Shown here piece after piece: positions 28,051 to 37,462 of a stretch of 64,000 bases of DNA. The first letter of the stretch is position 1; the number at the start of each line of letters is the position of its first letter. A program made the position numbers and the translations under genes. The stretch is from NCBI RefSeq assembly GCF_003268635.1, contig NZ_CP029639.1:538501-602500 (forward strand), written 5' to 3'. The notes beneath the pieces were generated by a model that made no database searches, had not been told where the DNA came from, and saw only the letters and a program-made list of their open reading frames with translations. Source of the DNA: Paenibacillus sp. DCT19 (GTDB lineage Bacteria > Bacillota > Bacilli > Paenibacillales > Paenibacillaceae).

Positions 28051-28737
28051 ATGGAGCATATCGAAAAGAAGGCCGTAGTGATCGGAGCTACCGGTCTTGT
28101 CGGCGGTCTATTAGTAGATCGTTTGCTTAAGCATTCATCCTACCGCGAGGTTCATGTATTTGTCAGGCGTCCATTGACGCTAGAGCATCCCAAGCTGAAG
28201 CAACACATCGTGGATTGGGATCAACTTCACGAGGCAGCGCAGTGGTTCACAGGTGTATCGGACCTGTATTGTTGCCTTGGAACAACGATCAAGAAAGCTG
28301 GCAGTCAGGAAAATTTCCGTAAAGTGGATTATGACTATGTTGTGGAAGCAGGAAAACTTGCGAAGCAGCACGGCGTTTCTCAGATGCTGGTCATCTCGTC
28401 GATGGGTGCGAATTCGGATTTGCGGGTGTTCTACAGCCGAACCAAAGGGGAAATGGAGGATGCTTTAACCGCCCTTGGCTTCAATTCATTGCAAATCTTC
28501 CGTCCTTCTCTCATTCTGGGGGATCGGAAGGAGACTAGAATTGGCGAGCAGTTGGGTGCGTATGCCATGAAGCTGCTGGATCGGTGGATGACAGGTAAGG
28601 CTGCTAAATATCGGGCGATCCCTGCGGCAACCATTGCTCAGGCAATGATCAATATTGCGCTTGTGGGGACGAAAGGTCATCACGTTTATTCCAATGAAGT
28701 TATTCATGTGCTTGGAACGGAAGCTTCCGTGGTATAA
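28051..28737 (+). CDS. NAD(P)-binding oxidoreductase (TIP30-like SDR)
   Basis: Atypical short-chain dehydrogenase of 228 residues, similar in layout to HTATIP2/TIP30 and NAD(P)H-binding proteins. The Rossmann motif is VVIGATGLVGGLLVDRLL (GxTGxxG). Also seen are DLYCCLGTTIKKAGSQENF, VISSMGANSD (catalytic Ser region), YSRTKGEMEDAL (Tyr-x3-Lys) and IFRPSLILGDRKETR. ATG 28051 has GGGAGG 6 bases upstream. The in-frame ATG at 28045 is too close to that site. The substrate is unknown. It is followed by ridA after 73 bp. Confidence 0.87.
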   Translation: MEHIEKKAVVIGATGLVGGLLVDRLLKHSSYREVHVFVRRPLTLEHPKLKQHIVDWDQLHEAAQWFTGVSDLYCCLGTTIKKAGSQENFRKVDYDYVVEAGKLAKQHGVSQMLVISSMGANSDLRVFYSRTKGEMEDALTALGFNSLQIFRPSLILGDRKETRIGEQLGAYAMKLLDRWMTGKAAKYRAIPAATIAQAMINIALVGTKGHHVYSNEVIHVLGTEASVV

Positions 28738-28810
28738 TAAGCATCAAAATGAGTTCATCAACTTGCTACCCTATGGTGGCATGAGAACGAACATAAAGGA
28801 GAGTTAATCC

Positions 28811-29185
28811 ATGAAAAAACCAATTTCTACGGATCAGGCGCCAGGCGCTATTGGTCCATACAGTCAAGCTGTCGATGCAGGTGACTTTATCTACACGTCT
28901 GGTCAACTGGGGCTCAACCCACAAACGGGAGAATTCGGCGCAGATGTACAAGAGCAGACTCGTCTTTCCCTGAGCAATGTGAAGGCGATCCTCGAAGCCG
29001 CAGGTACGACAATGGACAACGTTGTGAAAACAACCGTATTCCTGAAAGACATGAACGATTTCGTTCCTGTAAACGAAGTGTATAGCACATTCTTCACACA
29101 GCCATACCCAGCACGTAGTGCCGTTGAGGTTGCTCGTCTGCCGAAGGATGCACTTGTTGAGATTGAAGTTATTGCCCGTAAATAG
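28811..29185 (+). CDS. ridA: RidA family enamine/imine deaminase
   Basis: Cytoplasmic trimeric enzyme of 124 residues that hydrolyses reactive 2-aminoacrylate-type imines formed by PLP enzymes. It shows the whole family pattern: APGAIGPYSQAV, FIYTSGQLGLNP, VKTTVFLKDMNDF, and YPARSAVEVARLP with the substrate-binding Arg, and the end VEIEVIARK. AAGGAG precedes the ATG. It is followed by a strong terminator. A diverged paralogue lies at 51118-51513. Confidence 0.95.
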   Translation: MKKPISTDQAPGAIGPYSQAVDAGDFIYTSGQLGLNPQTGEFGADVQEQTRLSLSNVKAILEAAGTTMDNVVKTTVFLKDMNDFVPVNEVYSTFFTQPYPARSAVEVARLPKDALVEIEVIARK

Positions 29186-29248
29186 GACAAGCCTAGGCTT
29201 AGCTTAGCGAGCTTGGTAAGAACGGATTATAGAAGTAAAGAAATACAT

Positions 29249-29295
29249 AAAAAGCCGATTCTCTGGTCTTGATCGACCAGGGAGTCGGCTTTTTG
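29249..29295. terminator. Bidirectional terminator
   Basis: AAAAAGCCGA and TCGGCTTTTT outer arms with an inner CTGGTC/GACCAG pair form a long stem flanked by A and T runs. Confidence 0.88.
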
Positions 29296-29392
29296 AGTTA
29301 CAATGTACTATGAAATGATATGTTTGGAGGAATCAAGCATTCGTGTTGGATGATTTGAGAAAGCTCATCCTAATGGTAAGTAATAATATATG

Positions 29393-30151
29393 TTAATCCC
29401 GATTCTGATTACGGGCGAAGAACAGCCATACCGCGTAGAGAGCAATCACGATCGCCAAGGCAATCGCTGTATAATAGACGGAAGTGACGTCTTTTTGCTT
29501 CAATGCAATGGCAATGTATGCCCATGTGAAGACGAGTGGATATACGCTATCGCGATAAGGGAAACTCACCAGTACAGCGAGAACAAGACCTACGATAAGC
29601 ATAATAATTGTCCAAGTCGGTTCGCTGATGCCGAAGCCATCCCAACCGATTTTGTACAATAACACCGCAACGTTGATAATGGTAGCTACACTCACCCATC
29701 CGAGATAGATGCTAAATGGCAGCTTTACAAGCCACATTTCGGCAGTTGTCGGTAGCGTGATGGCACGTGTTTTGACATATAGCACAATCAGGGATAGTAG
29801 GAGCAGTACGATAATTAGTAGAGCGAGACCTGTCTGTAGGTTCTGAAAAGCAAAGATCCACGCCACGTTAAAGGCACAGCTGGCCAGAAACCAATATCCG
29901 AGCCGGGTGATTGAATCTCGCTTCCAGGATGCCGGAACAAACTGGTAAATGACGAAACCGGCGAGCAAGAGGTAGATCAATCCCCAGATGGCGAACGCGT
30001 ATCCCGCAGGGGTTAGTAGAACAGGGTACATATCCGACACTTCTTTGTTCGTTCTGCCACCGATAGGTAGAGCATTCGAAAGGTAGTTCACAATGATAAC
30101 AGCGATAAAACCAATTGCGTTTAACCACTTGTACGGATTATTACGTGACAT
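29393..30151 (-). CDS. TspO-like tryptophan-rich membrane protein
   Basis: Integral membrane protein of 252 residues with about seven helices. It resembles long members of the TspO/MBR (tryptophan-rich sensory) group: PAGYAFAIWGLIYLLLA, CAFNVAWIFAFQ, and LPFSIYLGWVSVATIINVA, where the WxxxW and LGW patterns are typical. Classical TspO is shorter (about 160 residues, five helices), so ligand binding is uncertain. ATG 30151 is chosen for AAGGAGG 7 bases upstream, not the in-frame ATG at 30190. Monocistronic. Confidence 0.83.
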   Translation of the reverse strand: MSRNNPYKWLNAIGFIAVIIVNYLSNALPIGGRTNKEVSDMYPVLLTPAGYAFAIWGLIYLLLAGFVIYQFVPASWKRDSITRLGYWFLASCAFNVAWIFAFQNLQTGLALLIIVLLLLSLIVLYVKTRAITLPTTAEMWLVKLPFSIYLGWVSVATIINVAVLLYKIGWDGFGISEPTWTIIMLIVGLVLAVLVSFPYRDSVYPLVFTWAYIAIALKQKDVTSVYYTAIALAIVIALYAVWLFFARNQNRD

Positions 30152-30456
30152 GGTATTTCCTCCTTGGTTGAACAGAAATGAATGAACCACGGGTCAGTCT
30201 ACAATGAATATACCCAGTTCTCCCACATTTTAATAAGGAGCGCGCAAAAAATATCCAAGACATCATGTAATTTTAGAAAAAGTCACTCATGGTGACACAT
30301 TCACTCCCAGTCTGTCCCAATGTACGCAAGTTGAATCCATAATATGTCCGATATAATGGACTTCTTGTATAAAATGAACGAATGACTATTACACTTGCCA
30401 CTCCAATGACGGCATAACCTTTCAAATGAATAGAAATTGATCGGGGGAAAGAAAAA

Positions 30457-31419
30457 TTGTTTACAAGAGAGATGATGGAGAAGCAACAGACGTGGTTCTA
30501 TGTAGCTGCTCTGCTTGTGGGGGCAGGAATTGGGCTTGGCATGCCCGATTGGGGATCTGCTCTGGTGTATACCGTTTCACCTGTGCTCGCATGTTTGTTA
30601 TACAGCATGTTTGCGCAGATTCCTTTTCTACAGCTTAGAGAATCGATTTCGAATCTTCGATTTATAGGCGCATTACTGGTTGCTAACTTTGTTGTCGTTC
30701 CTGTGCTTGTATGGCTGCTTGTCCTCGTATTCCCGCAGACATCTGCTGTCTCGTTAGGAGTCTATCTAGTATTGCTAACTCCGTGTATTGACTACGTTAT
30801 TGTATTCACTCAGCTTGGGAGGGGAAATGAGAAACTCATGCTTGCTTCCACCCCCATGCTGTTCGTGGTGCAGATGATCATGTTACCCGTGTATCTATGG
30901 TTGTTCATGGGTGCAGAAGCAGCGCAGATTATGCAGCTTGGGCCATTTGCCGAGGCGTTTCTGTTCCTGATCGTCATTCCGCTGCTGCTGGCGATCTGTA
31001 CTCAGGTCGTATCTAAAGGCAGACCTAAAGGCGAGGCCATATTAAATGCCACCGCTTGGCTACCCGTCCCATTGATGGCTCTTGCGCTGATTGTCGTGGT
31101 TGCCTCTCAGATCGGGCAGGTGTATGAGGAGTGGGCTGTTATTGTTAACGTTCTTCCTATATACGTCGCCTTTATGATCGTAATGCCAGTATTCTCGCGT
31201 ATGGTTGCGCGTATGTTCCGACTTGATGTGGGTGCAGGCAGGGCACTGATCTTCAGCGCCTCCACACGCAATTCCCTTGTTGTTCTTCCTTTGGCACTCG
31301 CGCTGCCAGCGGAGTGGGCTGCCATAACGGCTGCTGTAATTGTTACGCAGACGATTGTTGAGCTGGCGGGAGAATTGATCTATATTCGTGTGGTCCCTGC
31401 CGTGATAATAAAGGATTGA
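30457..31419 (+). CDS. ACR3/BASS-family transporter
   Basis: Membrane transporter of 320 residues and ten helices in the bile acid:sodium symporter superfamily, nearest by motif to ACR3 arsenite exporters: LTPCIDYVIVFTQLGRGNEK carries the conserved Cys and resembles the ACR3 TPC-x-D pattern, and FSASTRNSLVVLPLALALP matches the second conserved block. No arsR or arsC lies beside it, so arsenite as substrate is inference. TTG at 30457, with GGGGGA 9 bases upstream, is the likely start. ATG codons at 30472 and 30475 are alternatives. An imperfect palindrome, GTCAC-TCATG-GTGAC (30282-30296), lies upstream. Confidence 0.83.
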   Translation: MFTREMMEKQQTWFYVAALLVGAGIGLGMPDWGSALVYTVSPVLACLLYSMFAQIPFLQLRESISNLRFIGALLVANFVVVPVLVWLLVLVFPQTSAVSLGVYLVLLTPCIDYVIVFTQLGRGNEKLMLASTPMLFVVQMIMLPVYLWLFMGAEAAQIMQLGPFAEAFLFLIVIPLLLAICTQVVSKGRPKGEAILNATAWLPVPLMALALIVVVASQIGQVYEEWAVIVNVLPIYVAFMIVMPVFSRMVARMFRLDVGAGRALIFSASTRNSLVVLPLALALPAEWAAITAAVIVTQTIVELAGELIYIRVVPAVIIKD

Positions 31420-31423
31420 GTCG

Positions 31424-33052
31424 TTATTGATCTAGAGATTTTCGATAATCCCCAGGTGTCAGTCCTTCCATTTTCTTAAATACTTTACTGAAATATTTCT
31501 CGTCCTGGAACCCAACCATCTCTGAGATTTTGGCAATGCGTAGTGAAGGATTTTGGAGCAATAATTTGGCATTATTAATCCGCAGCTTCCCGAGATATTC
31601 CGACCAGTTCAGACCGAACTGCTGTTTGAATTTGCGAGAGATATATTCGCGGCTGAGATAGAAACGGGCAGAGATCTGTTGCAGGGACAAGTCCTCCTGA
31701 TAATGAGCATCCATATAACGTGCAATCTCTTTCATCGGGTCATGGCTCGTATGGTGCTGTGCTGCTAGAGCCTTTCCAGCAGCGATGAGTCGCTGTTCCA
31801 ACAAAGAGCGAAGGAGTGGAAGAGACAACATGCCTTCACGATCAAACGGCAGCTCAGCAAAAGGTAAGAATGGTTCATCCAGCTTATCCTGCTCATCTTC
31901 CTCTGTGGAAGACATACCTGCTGTATCGTCAAGCCAGCGTCCCAGCATCCAGTCCATCTCTTGAATCCACTGGAGCACTTGCTCCGGTGTAACTGTATCA
32001 AGCCGGGTAAGTGGATCGATCCACTCGCCTACAGCCGTAGATACATTAGCGTCACGACCACTTATCGCTGCTAATCGCAAGGGTTCTTCCATTGTGGATA
32101 ACCGAAGACCTTTCGTTGCTGTGGACGAGTCCAATGAGGCATGGAATCTATGGTGAGTTTGTAATGCGTTTCTCCGCCATAGTCGCTGGCTCGCTTCCTG
32201 ATACGCGTTGGGAATGCCAGATGGAAATACATCACAAGAAGCAATACCATAGTGAAGACGACGCTGAATTGTCTGTTCCAGTCCGGTGTTTACACGTTCC
32301 AGAACGGCCTGCAAAGAGGCTGGCGAACCCCAATGTAGCATAACAACCTGGTCTGGCTGATCGAGCTGGCGGAACACAACTCCTTCGTTGGGGGTACTTA
32401 ACATCTCTGCACAGATATTGAGCACAGAGAAAACGAGCAGATCAGGCTGGCTGCGATATTTCGCCTGACAACCAGCATCGAGTTGAGACAGACTCGTGAC
32501 GGCGATGTTGCATGTACTCACGAGTTGGGAGAGGTTCAGCTCATTACGAATTCTCTCCATTTGAGTAGTGCTATTGCCACGCCCAACGACTAATTCCGTA
32601 AGCAAGCGGTCATGATAATGTGGGCGCATCGTATTCATGACCATAGATTGTTGCATCGTCTGCACGCGAAGGGTCTCATCTTCCTGCCAAGCCTTAATTG
32701 CTTTTAACAAGGAAGCATTGAGTTCCTCCGTTTCGACAGGTTTCAATAGATAGTCCATCCCACCATAACGAATGGCGTGCCTAACGAGCTGGAAATCATC
32801 ATACCCACTGATAACTAACACCTTGCTGTGTGGGGTATGGACAGAGATCCACTCCAGTAATTCCATGCCGTCTTTGCCCGGCATACGCATATCGCTCAAT
32901 ATAATTTGCGGCTCGTGTTCAGTGATGAGTTCAATCGCTTCATGCCCATCCGCTGCTTCCAATAACGTATCTACTCCCACAACATCCCACTGCCCCAGTA
33001 GTTTAATTGCGTCGCGGACGTGTTTTTCATCATCGACAATTAGTACTTTCAT
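31424..33052 (-). CDS. YesN-type AraC-family response regulator
   Basis: Two-component regulator of 542 residues. The N-terminal receiver has VLIVDDEKHVRD (acidic pair), the phospho-acceptor Asp54 in ILSDMRMPG, and Lys in LLKPVETEEL. A long middle region follows. The C-terminal AraC helix-turn-helix pair is at about 440-540 (IARYMDAHYQEDLSLQQISA, YLSREYISRKFKQQFG, then ISEMVGFQDEKYFSKVFKK). The frame also allows GTG at 33061, which overlaps the YesM stop. ATG 33052 is better placed after GGGAGAG. It is co-transcribed with the kinase upstream and probably activates the divergent sugar ABC operon (inference from the usual arrangement). Confidence 0.92.
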   Translation of the reverse strand: MKVLIVDDEKHVRDAIKLLGQWDVVGVDTLLEAADGHEAIELITEHEPQIILSDMRMPGKDGMELLEWISVHTPHSKVLVISGYDDFQLVRHAIRYGGMDYLLKPVETEELNASLLKAIKAWQEDETLRVQTMQQSMVMNTMRPHYHDRLLTELVVGRGNSTTQMERIRNELNLSQLVSTCNIAVTSLSQLDAGCQAKYRSQPDLLVFSVLNICAEMLSTPNEGVVFRQLDQPDQVVMLHWGSPASLQAVLERVNTGLEQTIQRRLHYGIASCDVFPSGIPNAYQEASQRLWRRNALQTHHRFHASLDSSTATKGLRLSTMEEPLRLAAISGRDANVSTAVGEWIDPLTRLDTVTPEQVLQWIQEMDWMLGRWLDDTAGMSSTEEDEQDKLDEPFLPFAELPFDREGMLSLPLLRSLLEQRLIAAGKALAAQHHTSHDPMKEIARYMDAHYQEDLSLQQISARFYLSREYISRKFKQQFGLNWSEYLGKLRINNAKLLLQNPSLRIAKISEMVGFQDEKYFSKVFKKMEGLTPGDYRKSLDQ

Positions 33053-33057
33053 GCTGC

Positions 33058-34887
33058 TCACTCTCCCGCGTAAATTTTAACGATGATCTGCACGCCATGT
33101 GGCTCCTTATTACTGATATCTATGATTGCCGGGTGTTCTGTAGAGGAGTTGAGCCGCAGTCTTTGACCGACGTTACGCAGCCCAATAGACTCGTTTTCGT
33201 CTGTCTCTTTTCCCACGATCTCCGATGTACTTAATTCCTCGCGGAACCATTCCCGGATCTCCATAAGTTTCTCCTCTGGAATCGACGGGCCGTTGTTCTC
33301 CAGATGAATTTCAACCCAATGGTCGGTTGTCAGGTGACTATGGATGCTGATATATCCCTTGCCAGGCTGAACATCGGCTCCATGTTTGAAATAATTTTCA
33401 ATGAGCGGCTGAAGCGTCATGCGTGGCATCTCCACAGATAATGTATCCTCGGCAAAATCCAAATTCACCTCTAGGCGTTCACCAAAACGCTCCTGCTGCA
33501 GCTCCAGATATAATCGCGCATGCTCGGCTTCTTCCCGCAAAGTTACACAAGTCTGATCTCGCATACTGTAGCGCAACATTTTCGATAAGGAAGAGAGCAG
33601 TGCATAAGCTCGTTGTCCTTGCTGTTGCAGGGCAAGTGTACCGATGGATTGAAGCGTATTGTATAGAAAATGTGGATGAATCTGAGCTTGTAAGGCTCTG
33701 AGCTGATTCGTTTTATTGGCAAGTTCAAGTCGATACTCTCTCAAGATCAAGTTATTCACCGTATCCATCATATCTCGAAAATGACGCGCAAGAACGCCGA
33801 TCTCGTCCCGACTTGTTAAGCGGATATCCACATGTAGCCGGCCTGCCTGAATCTGATTCATATAACGCATCAATTGTTTGAGCGGACCTGTAATTCGAAT
33901 GGAGATAAACAGTGTAGCCACAATGACCATGACTAGTGCGGCGATGGCGATCAGAGCGTTGTTCCACGTTAGCGTGTTCGCTCGTGCGTATAACGTTTCA
34001 TTCGGGATCTGTTTAATGATGGTCCAGTCTGCAAATGAACTGCCTAATTGTTGATAGACATACATGGAATGCTCCTGCTCGAAATGACCTGAGCTCTTCT
34101 GAAAATGTACCTTCCCCGCACGAATATCATGTAATTCGGCGGCAACCTGCTTGTTCAATACAAGGCTATCGCTAACCTGTGAATGTCCTTGATAGATGAT
34201 CTGATTATTGCGATCCACGATATAAACCTGTTCCTTCGCTGGGTCATATAACCGGCTACTGATCGCCGCAATGCTGTCCATATTTAGATCAATCGACAGG
34301 ACGCCCAGACGTTCGGTTGAAGGAATATCCATAATAACGCGATGTAGCGTAATCACTGTTCTTGAAGGGTCATCCGCAGAGGCTGGTTTGAATCCAAATG
34401 TGTGGCTGGCGTGAGCCGATTCAATCCATATATCCTGACGGTTTGCATTTGACTGTCCATGAAGTGAATCGGAATATGCTTGTTTACGTTCTTCCCGTTT
34501 CGGGAAAGGGTTCGTGATGAGTGTAGACTGATTCGCTACAAAGGAGTGCAAGTAGAGCTGGAATACATCCGGAACAGCCGAACGAATCGTCTGTAGCGTG
34601 GTATATACCTCTGCTACAGCGCGATAATCCCCAGGGATCTTAGCTAAATTGCGTAGAAAATGGGGATCGTTATATACCGCGAGCGAAGCCCTTGCTACAT
34701 TATCGATGTAGTTATTCAGGTTAGTCGATGCCTGATAGATCAGGCGTTTGTTCTCGCCAACGGCCTGCTCCCGCAAGGCTGTCTTGGTCTGAATAAATGT
34801 CATGCTGATGGACGCGAGCAGAGGTAAAGTCGTAGCAATCAGCATAAAAGCGATCAGTTTGGTACGGATACTATAGTATTTTTTCAT
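33058..34887 (-). CDS. YesM-type sensor histidine kinase
   Basis: Membrane kinase of 609 residues. TM1 is near residues 12-32, an extracellular dCache-like sensor spans about 35-290, TM2 is near 300-325, and HAMP follows (about 325-380, ITGPLKQLMRYMNQI). The His_kinase (PF06580) region has ALQAQIHPHFLYNTLQSIG with the phospho-acceptor His, then PLIENYFKHG (N box) and IGLRNVGQRLRL (G box). Its stop overlaps the YesN frame. It probably senses an extracellular sugar or the binding protein of the adjacent transporter (inference). Confidence 0.93.
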   Translation of the reverse strand: MKKYYSIRTKLIAFMLIATTLPLLASISMTFIQTKTALREQAVGENKRLIYQASTNLNNYIDNVARASLAVYNDPHFLRNLAKIPGDYRAVAEVYTTLQTIRSAVPDVFQLYLHSFVANQSTLITNPFPKREERKQAYSDSLHGQSNANRQDIWIESAHASHTFGFKPASADDPSRTVITLHRVIMDIPSTERLGVLSIDLNMDSIAAISSRLYDPAKEQVYIVDRNNQIIYQGHSQVSDSLVLNKQVAAELHDIRAGKVHFQKSSGHFEQEHSMYVYQQLGSSFADWTIIKQIPNETLYARANTLTWNNALIAIAALVMVIVATLFISIRITGPLKQLMRYMNQIQAGRLHVDIRLTSRDEIGVLARHFRDMMDTVNNLILREYRLELANKTNQLRALQAQIHPHFLYNTLQSIGTLALQQQGQRAYALLSSLSKMLRYSMRDQTCVTLREEAEHARLYLELQQERFGERLEVNLDFAEDTLSVEMPRMTLQPLIENYFKHGADVQPGKGYISIHSHLTTDHWVEIHLENNGPSIPEEKLMEIREWFREELSTSEIVGKETDENESIGLRNVGQRLRLNSSTEHPAIIDISNKEPHGVQIIVKIYAGE

Positions 34888-35027
34888 CGTTGCACCCCTT
34901 CTGGTTGCATGTTAGGAAAGGACAATATTTTCCCCCCAACTGTTCACAAGCATCGGTGTTTCCTTGAACTTCATTGGGGTTTAATAGACGAAGAGACCAA
35001 TTTCATCCATTAGAAGGGGAGAACGAT

Positions 35028-35909
35028 ATGAAGCATCGGCATTCATCCCAGCTGTTACAGCAGCTTGTGTTCGTGGGTCCCTCCATCGTCTTTTTTATTC
35101 TCATCATCGTAGTTCCTTTCCTGCTGGGAATGTACTATTCCTTTACGGACTGGAATGGGGTATCCACAAGCATTAATTGGGTTGGGTTTGACAATTTCGT
35201 GCATATCTTTGCGAATGATCCGAAGTTCCAAACTGCGTTCTGGTTCACAGTGCGCTTTACGGTGGTCGGTGTCATTCTGACCAATGTGATTGGTTTTTTC
35301 CTAGCGTACTTCCTGACCAAACCACTTAAGACGAGAAACATCCTTCGCACCATCTTCTTCATGCCTAACGTGATCGGTGGGTTGTTACTCGGCTTTATCT
35401 GGCAATTCATATTTGTGAAAGGGTTTTCAGCAGTTGGCGACGTGACTGGCTGGTCCTTCTTCAACCTTCCCTGGTTGGGAGATGAGCCGACCGCCTTCTG
35501 GGGTATTGTCATTGTATTTGTCTGGCAGACTGCAGGATATCTAATGGTCATCTATATCTCATCCCTGACCAATGTATCCCCCGACCTGCTGGAAGCGGCT
35601 GAAATTGATGGCGCTAGCCGGTGGCAGGTACTGCGCAGCATTATTTTACCGCTCGTGATGCCTGGTGTCACGATCTGTCTGTTCCTTGCCATTTCGTGGT
35701 CATTCAAAATGTTCGATCTGAATCTGTCCTTGACCAAAGGTGGACCGTTCGGTTCAACCGAGTCCGTAGCCTTGAACATTTACAATGAGGCCTTCGTGAA
35801 CAATCGGTACGGAATCGGGACAGCAAAAGCACTTATATTCTTCGTAATCGTCGCCATCATCACGATGATTCAGGTACGTCTGACGAAGAGCAAGGAGGTC
35901 GAGGCTTAA
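35028..35909 (+). CDS. Carbohydrate ABC transporter permease (MalF-type)
   Basis: Inner-membrane permease of 293 residues and six helices, CUT1 family. It shows FVGPSIVFFILIIVVPFLLG (TM1), SFTDWNG after it, and the EAA loop LLEAAEIDGASRWQVLRSIILP, which contacts the ATPase. ATG 35028 has GGGGAG 6 bases upstream, preferred to a TTG at 34974 that lies too early. It is the first gene of the transporter operon, divergent from yesM. No ATPase gene is present; CUT1 systems of this kind often share the MsmX ATPase encoded elsewhere. Confidence 0.93.
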   Translation: MKHRHSSQLLQQLVFVGPSIVFFILIIVVPFLLGMYYSFTDWNGVSTSINWVGFDNFVHIFANDPKFQTAFWFTVRFTVVGVILTNVIGFFLAYFLTKPLKTRNILRTIFFMPNVIGGLLLGFIWQFIFVKGFSAVGDVTGWSFFNLPWLGDEPTAFWGIVIVFVWQTAGYLMVIYISSLTNVSPDLLEAAEIDGASRWQVLRSIILPLVMPGVTICLFLAISWSFKMFDLNLSLTKGGPFGSTESVALNIYNEAFVNNRYGIGTAKALIFFVIVAIITMIQVRLTKSKEVEA

Positions 35910-37163
35910 ATGGAAACGAAGAGTAACTACCGGTTAAGTACCATTGCTACTGAGATTATTATGGTGTTGCTTGGAATTCTGTTTCTGGTTCCGTTCTACT
36001 TCTTGTTCGTCAATTCGGTCAAAACATTTGGTGACCTGCTTACGAACTCAGCGGCATGGCCGGAAGTGTTCCAGTGGAGTAACTATGCTAACGCATGGGA
36101 GAAAATAAATTTCCCTTCTGCGCTGATGAACTCGCTTATCGTGACCATCGTGAGTAATCTGCTGCTCGTCCTAATCAGCTCGATGGCAGCGTACCGGATG
36201 GTTCGCAGCAACACCCTGTTTAACCGCATCCTATTCGGGATGTTTATCGCTGCGATGGTAATTCCGTTTCAGTCTATCATGATTCCGCTGGTTACCGTAA
36301 CAAGTAATCTGGGACTGATCGACAGTCTAGGTGGCTTAATCATCTGTTATCTCGGATTTGGCGCACCGATGTCCGTATTCCTATTCCATGGGTTCGTTAA
36401 GTCGGTTCCTCTTGAGATAGAAGAGGCAGCACGCGTGGATGGAAGCTCTGCATACGGCGTATTCTTCCGCATTGTATTTCCACTCATGAAGCCGATGTAT
36501 GTAACTGTCATTATCCTGAACACCCTCTGGATCTGGAATGACTATCTGTTGCCATCCCTTATTCTACAGAGCTCGAACCTACGTACAATCCCGATTGCGA
36601 CCTTTGCGCTCTTCGGTCAATATACGAAGCAATGGGATCTGGCATTACCCGCTCTAGTCTTGGGCATCATGCCCATCATTATTTTCTTCCTGTTGATGCA
36701 GAAATACATTATTCAGGGATTACTGCTGGATCAGTTAAGGGGTAGGTGCGAGGGAAGGTCGCTCCGGGATCAGGTGCGCTTCCGATCGCTGTTGCTCCTC
36801 GGTGGCCTGAATATATGGATGCAAGGAAGCCACCGAGTATCAAAGGCGAGCGCTTCGCTTCTCCAGCGCAACCTGATCCCTCCGCTTCTGTCTCGCACGG
36901 AGGAAGTAGAAGGGGTTATGCCCGCCAGTCTTGGGCATAACCCTGGGAAAGAGAAGGTCAAAAGTGGCTGTCTGAGGGAGGTCGCTCCGGGATCAGGTGC
37001 GCTTCCGATCGCTGTTGCTCCTCGGTGGTCTGAATGGTTGAACGCAAGGAAGCCACCGAGTATCAAAGGCGAGCGCTTCGCTTCTCCAGCGCATCCAGAT
37101 CTCTCCGCTCCTGCCTCGCACGGAGGAAGTAGAAAGGGTTATGCCCGCAATCCTTGGGCATAA
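35910..37163 (+). CDS. Carbohydrate ABC transporter permease (MalG-type), frame runs into repeats
   Basis: Second CUT1 permease, starting at the base after the first permease's stop. The first 278 residues are canonical: six helices, EAA loop IEEAARVDGSSAYGVFFRIVFPL, end QKYIIQGLLLDQLRG. Beyond that, about 139 residues are encoded by the tandem palindromic repeats and have no family likeness. A G4 run at 36739-36742 explains this: one more G gives QLRG followed by TAG, the expected natural end near 36744. So the long tail is probably an artefact of the same G-run contraction seen in other genes of this window, or a real fusion if the sequence is correct. Confidence 0.88.
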   Translation: METKSNYRLSTIATEIIMVLLGILFLVPFYFLFVNSVKTFGDLLTNSAAWPEVFQWSNYANAWEKINFPSALMNSLIVTIVSNLLLVLISSMAAYRMVRSNTLFNRILFGMFIAAMVIPFQSIMIPLVTVTSNLGLIDSLGGLIICYLGFGAPMSVFLFHGFVKSVPLEIEEAARVDGSSAYGVFFRIVFPLMKPMYVTVIILNTLWIWNDYLLPSLILQSSNLRTIPIATFALFGQYTKQWDLALPALVLGIMPIIIFFLLMQKYIIQGLLLDQLRGRCEGRSLRDQVRFRSLLLLGGLNIWMQGSHRVSKASASLLQRNLIPPLLSRTEEVEGVMPASLGHNPGKEKVKSGCLREVAPGSGALPIAVAPRWSEWLNARKPPSIKGERFASPAHPDLSAPASHGGSRKGYARNPWA

Positions 37164-37410
37164 CCCTCGGAAAGAGAAGGTCAAAAGCGGCTGTCTGAGG
37201 GATGGTCGCTCCGGGATCAGGTGCGCATCTGATCGCTGTTGCTCCTCGGTGGCCTGAACGAATAGCTGCCAAGGAAGCCACCGAGTATCAAAGGCGAGCG
37301 CTTCGCTTCTCCAGCGCAACCAGATCCCTCCGCTCCTAACTCGCACGGAGGAAGTAGAAGGGGGTATGCCCGCCAGTCTTGGGCATAACCCTGGGGAAGA
37401 ATAAGGCAAG
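36748..37410. repeat. Three tandem 223-bp palindromic units
   Basis: The phrase GGTCGCTCCGGGATCAGGTG recurs at 36757, 36981 and 37204 (periods 224 and 223). Each unit is a nested inverted repeat: GATCAGGTGCG with CGCAACCTGATC (weaker in units 2 and 3), CTCGGTGGC with GCCACCGAG, and GGTTATGCCC with GGGCATAACC. The three units differ at scattered bases. They lie between the permease and the binding-protein gene. Confidence 0.88.
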
Positions 37411-37462
37411 GCTCGCTATGCGAGGGACACATCATTTAAACTACATTAGGGAGAGTGTATGT

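Noticed and set aside
36748..37410. Possible CRISPR array
   Set aside because: Unit length of 223 bp with near-identical sequence throughout and no distinct spacers, and no cas genes. These are tandem palindromic repeats.
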